Positions 4,930 to 7,926 of a DNA stretch of 7,926 nucleotides are shown piece by piece. The DNA comes from Candidatus Omnitrophota bacterium (GTDB lineage: Bacteria > Hinthialibacterota > Hinthialibacteria > Hinthialibacterales > JAKPRU01): contig JAKPRU010001228.1 of assembly GCA_029557025.1 (NCBI GenBank), forward strand, positions 1 to 7,926, given 5' to 3'. A program made the translations under genes and the position numbers. Numbering within the stretch: position 1 is the first letter of the stretch; each line of letters opens with the position of its first letter. Under the pieces are notes generated by a model. The model did no database searches, had not been told where the DNA came from, and saw only the letters and a list, made by a program, of their open reading frames with translations.

Positions 4930-7710
4930 ATGAAAACACTTTTTGCCTTCCTCCTCGCCGTCGCGCCGATTCTCACCGTATCCGCCGCTGAAACCACTAC
5001 GGAATACGGCCGGAAAACCGCAAGTGTTCTCTACCCGCGCACTCTCTCCGATAACGCGCTCGCCAACATTCAGAAATACCAGTGGGCAAAAGATATCCGG
5101 GAATCCATCGTTAAAAAGGCCGAGAAATGGAAAGAAGCGTCCGATGAGGACCTGTGGAACATGATGTTCGGTTCAACTCTCCACCGATCCTGGATGGTCT
5201 GGTCCGACGGCTTCTGCCCCCAGTGCAAGAAAGATGTGAAAATGTATTCCTGGAAGATGGACCCATGGGAGCATCCATTCAAGGTCCAATGCCCTCACTG
5301 TAATGCCCTGTTCCCGACGAACGATTTCGCGGCCTATTACCGTTCCGGCATTCATCCGCTCGGACGCGGAGTGTTCGACCCCGGTATTGCGGATCGCTCG
5401 CTTCTGTTCAATGCAGATCACCCCGATTCGGCCGATCCCCTCCACCTGTTCGGCGTGGATGATGGAAACGGTTATATAGACAACGGCAAGAGATGGCGTT
5501 TTATCGCTGCTTACCTGATCTATGGCCAGTGGAAAAGATTAGTCGTTGACGGGATTGTCAATCTGAGCGAAGCCTATTTCGTGACCCAGGATCCCATTTA
5601 CGCGCACAAAGCCGCCATCCTTTTAGACCGTGTGGCGGATGTCTACCCATCCTTCGATTTTAAGGAGCAGGCTGTCTGCTATGAACGGAAACTCGGCTCC
5701 AACGGGTATGTCTCCATGTGGCATGATGCCTGCGAAGAGGTCCGTGAACTGGCACAGGCCTACGACAGGATTTTTGACGCACTACCCGGCGATTCCGATC
5801 TCGTTGCGTTTCTTTCCCGCAAAGCCGCAGAATGCGCATTCCCGAATAACAAAGACTCCTTTGAAAGGATCCAGGACAATATCGAGAACCGGATTTTCCG
5901 CGATACCATTCAGAACGAGTACAAGATTCAATCGAACTACCCGCGAACCCCATTGGCTATTTTGACCTTGAAGACAGTAATCGGTTGGCCGTCGAATCGC
6001 ACGGAGGTGCTGGACTTGATCTCGCAGATTATTGAGACATCCACGAAAGTGGACGGTGTCACCGGCGAGAAAGGATTGACCGGCTATGGAACCATTGCGC
6101 CACACGCTCTGGCGGACATGATCGCCCGATTCGACCGCTTGGGCGGCAATCTGCTCGAAGATGTCTACAAGAAACACCCTGTCCTGCATGACACCTTTCG
6201 GTTCCATATCGACACATGGTGCATGGAACAATACTACCCCGCAATCGGGGATTGCTGCGCCTTTGGCCAGAAAGTAATAAATTATTGCGGCGTATCTTTC
6301 GCTCGTCCCGCCGCCGGCCCGGAACCCTCCATGTACCAATTCCTCTGGAGGCTTTACAAACTGACAGATGATCCCGCATTCGTCCAGGCGCTGTATATCG
6401 CTAACGACCGGAAGGTAGACGGGCTTCCACATGACCTCTGCTCAGATGATCCCGAACAGTTTCAAAAACAGGTACAGGAAGCGATCGATAAGTTCGGCTC
6501 GGAGATCAGGCTGGGCGATGTCAACAAGCAGGGATGGCATGTCGCTATTCTCAGAGCGGGTAAAGGAGCAAACCGACGGGCGGCCTGGATGGATTACGAC
6601 TCGACTGGAGGCCACAGCCATCGTGACGGCATGAACATCGGCTATATTGCCAAGGGGCTGGACCTCCTGCCCGACTTCGGCTATCCGCCCGTCGGCTACG
6701 GCGGATGGGATTTTCCGGAAGCGGTCTGGTACACAATGACAGCCGCTCATAATACCGTTGTAGTAAACTGCAAAAATCAAGAGTGGCGGAACGGAACGAC
6801 TACACTCTGGGGGAGCGGTAAGAGAATCCACTTAGTAAGGGCATCGTGCCCGGAGATGATCGCCGGGGATCGGTATGAGCGAACCCTGGCCATGGTGGAT
6901 CTATCCGAAGCAGAATCGTATCTTCTCGATGTCTTCCGTGTTATCGGCGGTACGGACCACGCCAAGTTCCTAACACCATTCTTCGGAACGCCGCAGCCCG
7001 AGGGCCTGAATCTAAAACCCGGTGGAGACTTCGGCCATGACACATTGATGCGAAACACCCAGACCGATCCCGCACCCGAGTCCCCCTGGGCCGTGGATTG
7101 GGCCATACGAGATTTTTACAATTATCTGCCAAGTGACAAAAACATACATTTTCGATACACGGATCTCACAAGTCATGCCGAGGCCTCACTTTCCGAGTGT
7201 TTTGTAGATGTTGGGGAGAATTTCGGCGGTGGGCAGCAGTGGGTCTCTCGCCTGATGGTTCGCCGAAAAACCGAAACGGCGCCGCTCGCATCATGTTTCG
7301 TGAGCGTTATGGATGCTTACGAACAGGCACCGAATGTCAAACAAGTAACACGTCTACCGTTAGCAAATTCGGATGGGTCGCTTCTGGGTGACATGAGCGG
7401 CGCTCTCCTTCTGGATACGGCGGACGGGCAGCAACAGGTATTTGTGTTCGCCGACCGTTCCGAGGATGAAACGGTTATACAACCCGATTTGAAGATGGAA
7501 TTGTCGGGCGATGCCTGCTTTGTATCGGGCAAGGAAAACCAAGTCAATTATCTCGCATTGTTTAACGCGAAACTTCTACGTCTCGGCAACATTGAGATTA
7601 ACCTGGACACGCCGGTGGAGTTGTTAGAGATTTCCATCGAGAACGGAAAGGCGCATATCTTGTCCGGGGATGCCGGTCTTGCAGGCAATGTACGAATCGG
7701 GGGCAAGTAG
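4930..7710 (+). CDS. Secreted heparinase II/III-like polysaccharide lyase
   Basis: This 926-residue protein is predicted to cleave a uronate-containing polysaccharide by beta-elimination outside the cytoplasm. Residues 1-20 form a Sec signal (Lys2, hydrophobic 4-17, cleavage near A-A-E at 19-21), unlike its Tat-exported neighbours. Residues 96-124 hold C-P-Q-C and C-P-H-C pairs 21 residues apart, probably a small zinc-binding module. Residues about 190-500 are helix-rich, as expected for the (alpha/alpha) toroid, with G-L-T-G-Y-G at 382-387 offering Tyr386 and nearby His392 as catalytic candidates. The heparinase II/III beta-sandwich domain begins near 536 with G-G-H-S-H-R-D-G at 560-567, then L-L-P-D-F-G-Y-P (579-586) and A-A-H-N-T-V (605-610). 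Those His and Asp residues are likely structural, metal-binding or catalytic. The remainder (about 640-926) is beta-rich. It is longer than classic heparinase II (about 770 residues). A ribosome binding site (AAAAGGA) lies about 12 nt upstream. Substrate is not decidable: heparin/heparan, alginate and other uronans all occur in this fold. Confidence 0.88.
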   Translation: MKTLFAFLLAVAPILTVSAAETTTEYGRKTASVLYPRTLSDNALANIQKYQWAKDIRESIVKKAEKWKEASDEDLWNMMFGSTLHRSWMVWSDGFCPQCKKDVKMYSWKMDPWEHPFKVQCPHCNALFPTNDFAAYYRSGIHPLGRGVFDPGIADRSLLFNADHPDSADPLHLFGVDDGNGYIDNGKRWRFIAAYLIYGQWKRLVVDGIVNLSEAYFVTQDPIYAHKAAILLDRVADVYPSFDFKEQAVCYERKLGSNGYVSMWHDACEEVRELAQAYDRIFDALPGDSDLVAFLSRKAAECAFPNNKDSFERIQDNIENRIFRDTIQNEYKIQSNYPRTPLAILTLKTVIGWPSNRTEVLDLISQIIETSTKVDGVTGEKGLTGYGTIAPHALADMIARFDRLGGNLLEDVYKKHPVLHDTFRFHIDTWCMEQYYPAIGDCCAFGQKVINYCGVSFARPAAGPEPSMYQFLWRLYKLTDDPAFVQALYIANDRKVDGLPHDLCSDDPEQFQKQVQEAIDKFGSEIRLGDVNKQGWHVAILRAGKGANRRAAWMDYDSTGGHSHRDGMNIGYIAKGLDLLPDFGYPPVGYGGWDFPEAVWYTMTAAHNTVVVNCKNQEWRNGTTTLWGSGKRIHLVRASCPEMIAGDRYERTLAMVDLSEAESYLLDVFRVIGGTDHAKFLTPFFGTPQPEGLNLKPGGDFGHDTLMRNTQTDPAPESPWAVDWAIRDFYNYLPSDKNIHFRYTDLTSHAEASLSECFVDVGENFGGGQQWVSRLMVRRKTETAPLASCFVSVMDAYEQAPNVKQVTRLPLANSDGSLLGDMSGALLLDTADGQQQVFVFADRSEDETVIQPDLKMELSGDACFVSGKENQVNYLALFNAKLLRLGNIEINLDTPVELLEISIENGKAHILSGDAGLAGNVRIGGK

Positions 7711-7741
7711 CACAATGCCGTAATGTTCTTCAAGTAGCCGT
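7711..7741. other. Short gap between convergent genes
   Basis: Only 31 bp separate the lyase stop (TAG 7708-7710) from the stop of hypB on the other strand (complement of 7742-7744). I see no convincing hairpin or T-tract, so read-through in both directions into antisense is possible. Confidence 0.5.
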
Positions 7742-7926
7742 TCATGGAAATGCGGCCCGGTATTGCGCCTGGAGCCAGTCCACCCAGCGGTCGATCCCTT
7801 CGCCTGTCTTGCAGCAGACCTCCATCACAGGCAGGCTCGGATTCACCAGGCGGACATTCTTCATGAATTCGTCGCGGTTGAAATCCGTATAGGGAATCAG
7901 ATCCGCCTTGGTCAGCACAACAAGGG
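7742..7926 (-). CDS. hypB: HypB, hydrogenase nickel-incorporation GTPase, C-terminal 60 residues (5' end outside window)
   Basis: The minus frame runs from the window edge to TGA (complement of 7742-7744), giving 60 residues. It starts L-V-V-L-T-K-A-D-L-I-P-Y, where T-K-A-D is the guanine-specifying (N/T)-K-x-D motif of a SIMIBI-class GTPase. It continues with V-R-L-V-N-P-S (residues 24-30), C-K-T-G-E-G (38-43, the G5-like loop) and a closing W-V-D-W-L helix (47-51). The L-x-P-Y-x-D-F spacing and the V-N-P segment fit HypB better than its relative UreG. HypB uses GTP hydrolysis with HypA to deliver nickel to [NiFe]-hydrogenase in the cytoplasm. The nucleotide-binding P-loop and any N-terminal metal site lie outside the window. 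It converges on the lyase gene and has no functional tie to the glycan genes. Confidence 0.82.
   Translation of the reverse strand, partial: LVVLTKADLIPYTDFNRDEFMKNVRLVNPSLPVMEVCCKTGEGIDRWVDWLQAQYRAAFP

Noticed and set aside
1..7926. CRISPR arrays, tRNA or rRNA genes, insertion sequences with a transposase
   Set aside because: I looked for regularly spaced direct repeats, cloverleaf-like segments and transposase motifs and found none. The gaps between genes are all under 230 bp.

Overview
The window reads as part of a polysaccharide-degradation locus from an environmental bacterium. The best guess is a member of the Planctomycetes/Lentisphaerae/Kiritimatiellae group or a relative such as Hydrogenedentota. 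This rests on inference: a Cys-type sulfatase, a Gfo/Idh/MocA oxidoreductase and an unknown enzyme-like protein, all with twin-arginine signals, plus a large heparinase II/III-like lyase and a patch of dispersed palindromic repeats. No rRNA or marker gene is present to fix the taxonomy.

Layout. (1) 1-270 (+): the C-terminal end of a protein resembling CehA/McbA-type metallohydrolases, cut by the window edge. (2) 271-490: a non-coding patch holding remnants of four different small palindromic repeats. (3) 2174-3364 and 491-2152 (-): a two-gene operon with a 21-nt gap. It encodes a Tat-exported protein of unknown function (a beta-sandwich-like region followed by a polysaccharide-deacetylase-like region), then a Tat-exported sulfatase with a C-terminal chitobiase/hexosaminidase-type beta domain. 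(4) 3365-3569: a divergent control region. (5) 3570-4814 (+): a Tat-exported Gfo/Idh/MocA oxidoreductase, followed by a perfect 16-bp hairpin (4831-4868) and a candidate promoter. (6) 4930-7710 (+): a Sec-exported, 926-residue heparinase II/III-like lyase with an N-terminal four-cysteine module. (7) 7742-7926 (-): the C-terminal 60 residues of HypB, the hydrogenase nickel-insertion GTPase, which converges on the lyase and marks the right edge of the glycan locus.

How the genes may work together (inference). The lyase would cut a uronate-containing, probably sulfated glycan outside the cytoplasm. The sulfatase would remove sulfate esters or N-sulfate. The unknown protein would act on the chain or a substituent, for example as a deacetylase-like enzyme. 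The exported oxidoreductase would act on released sugars with a tightly bound nicotinamide cofactor. No transporter, SusC/D pair or regulator is visible, so the window holds only part of the pathway. The feature most worth following up is the conserved-looking but uncharacterised protein at 2174-3364.
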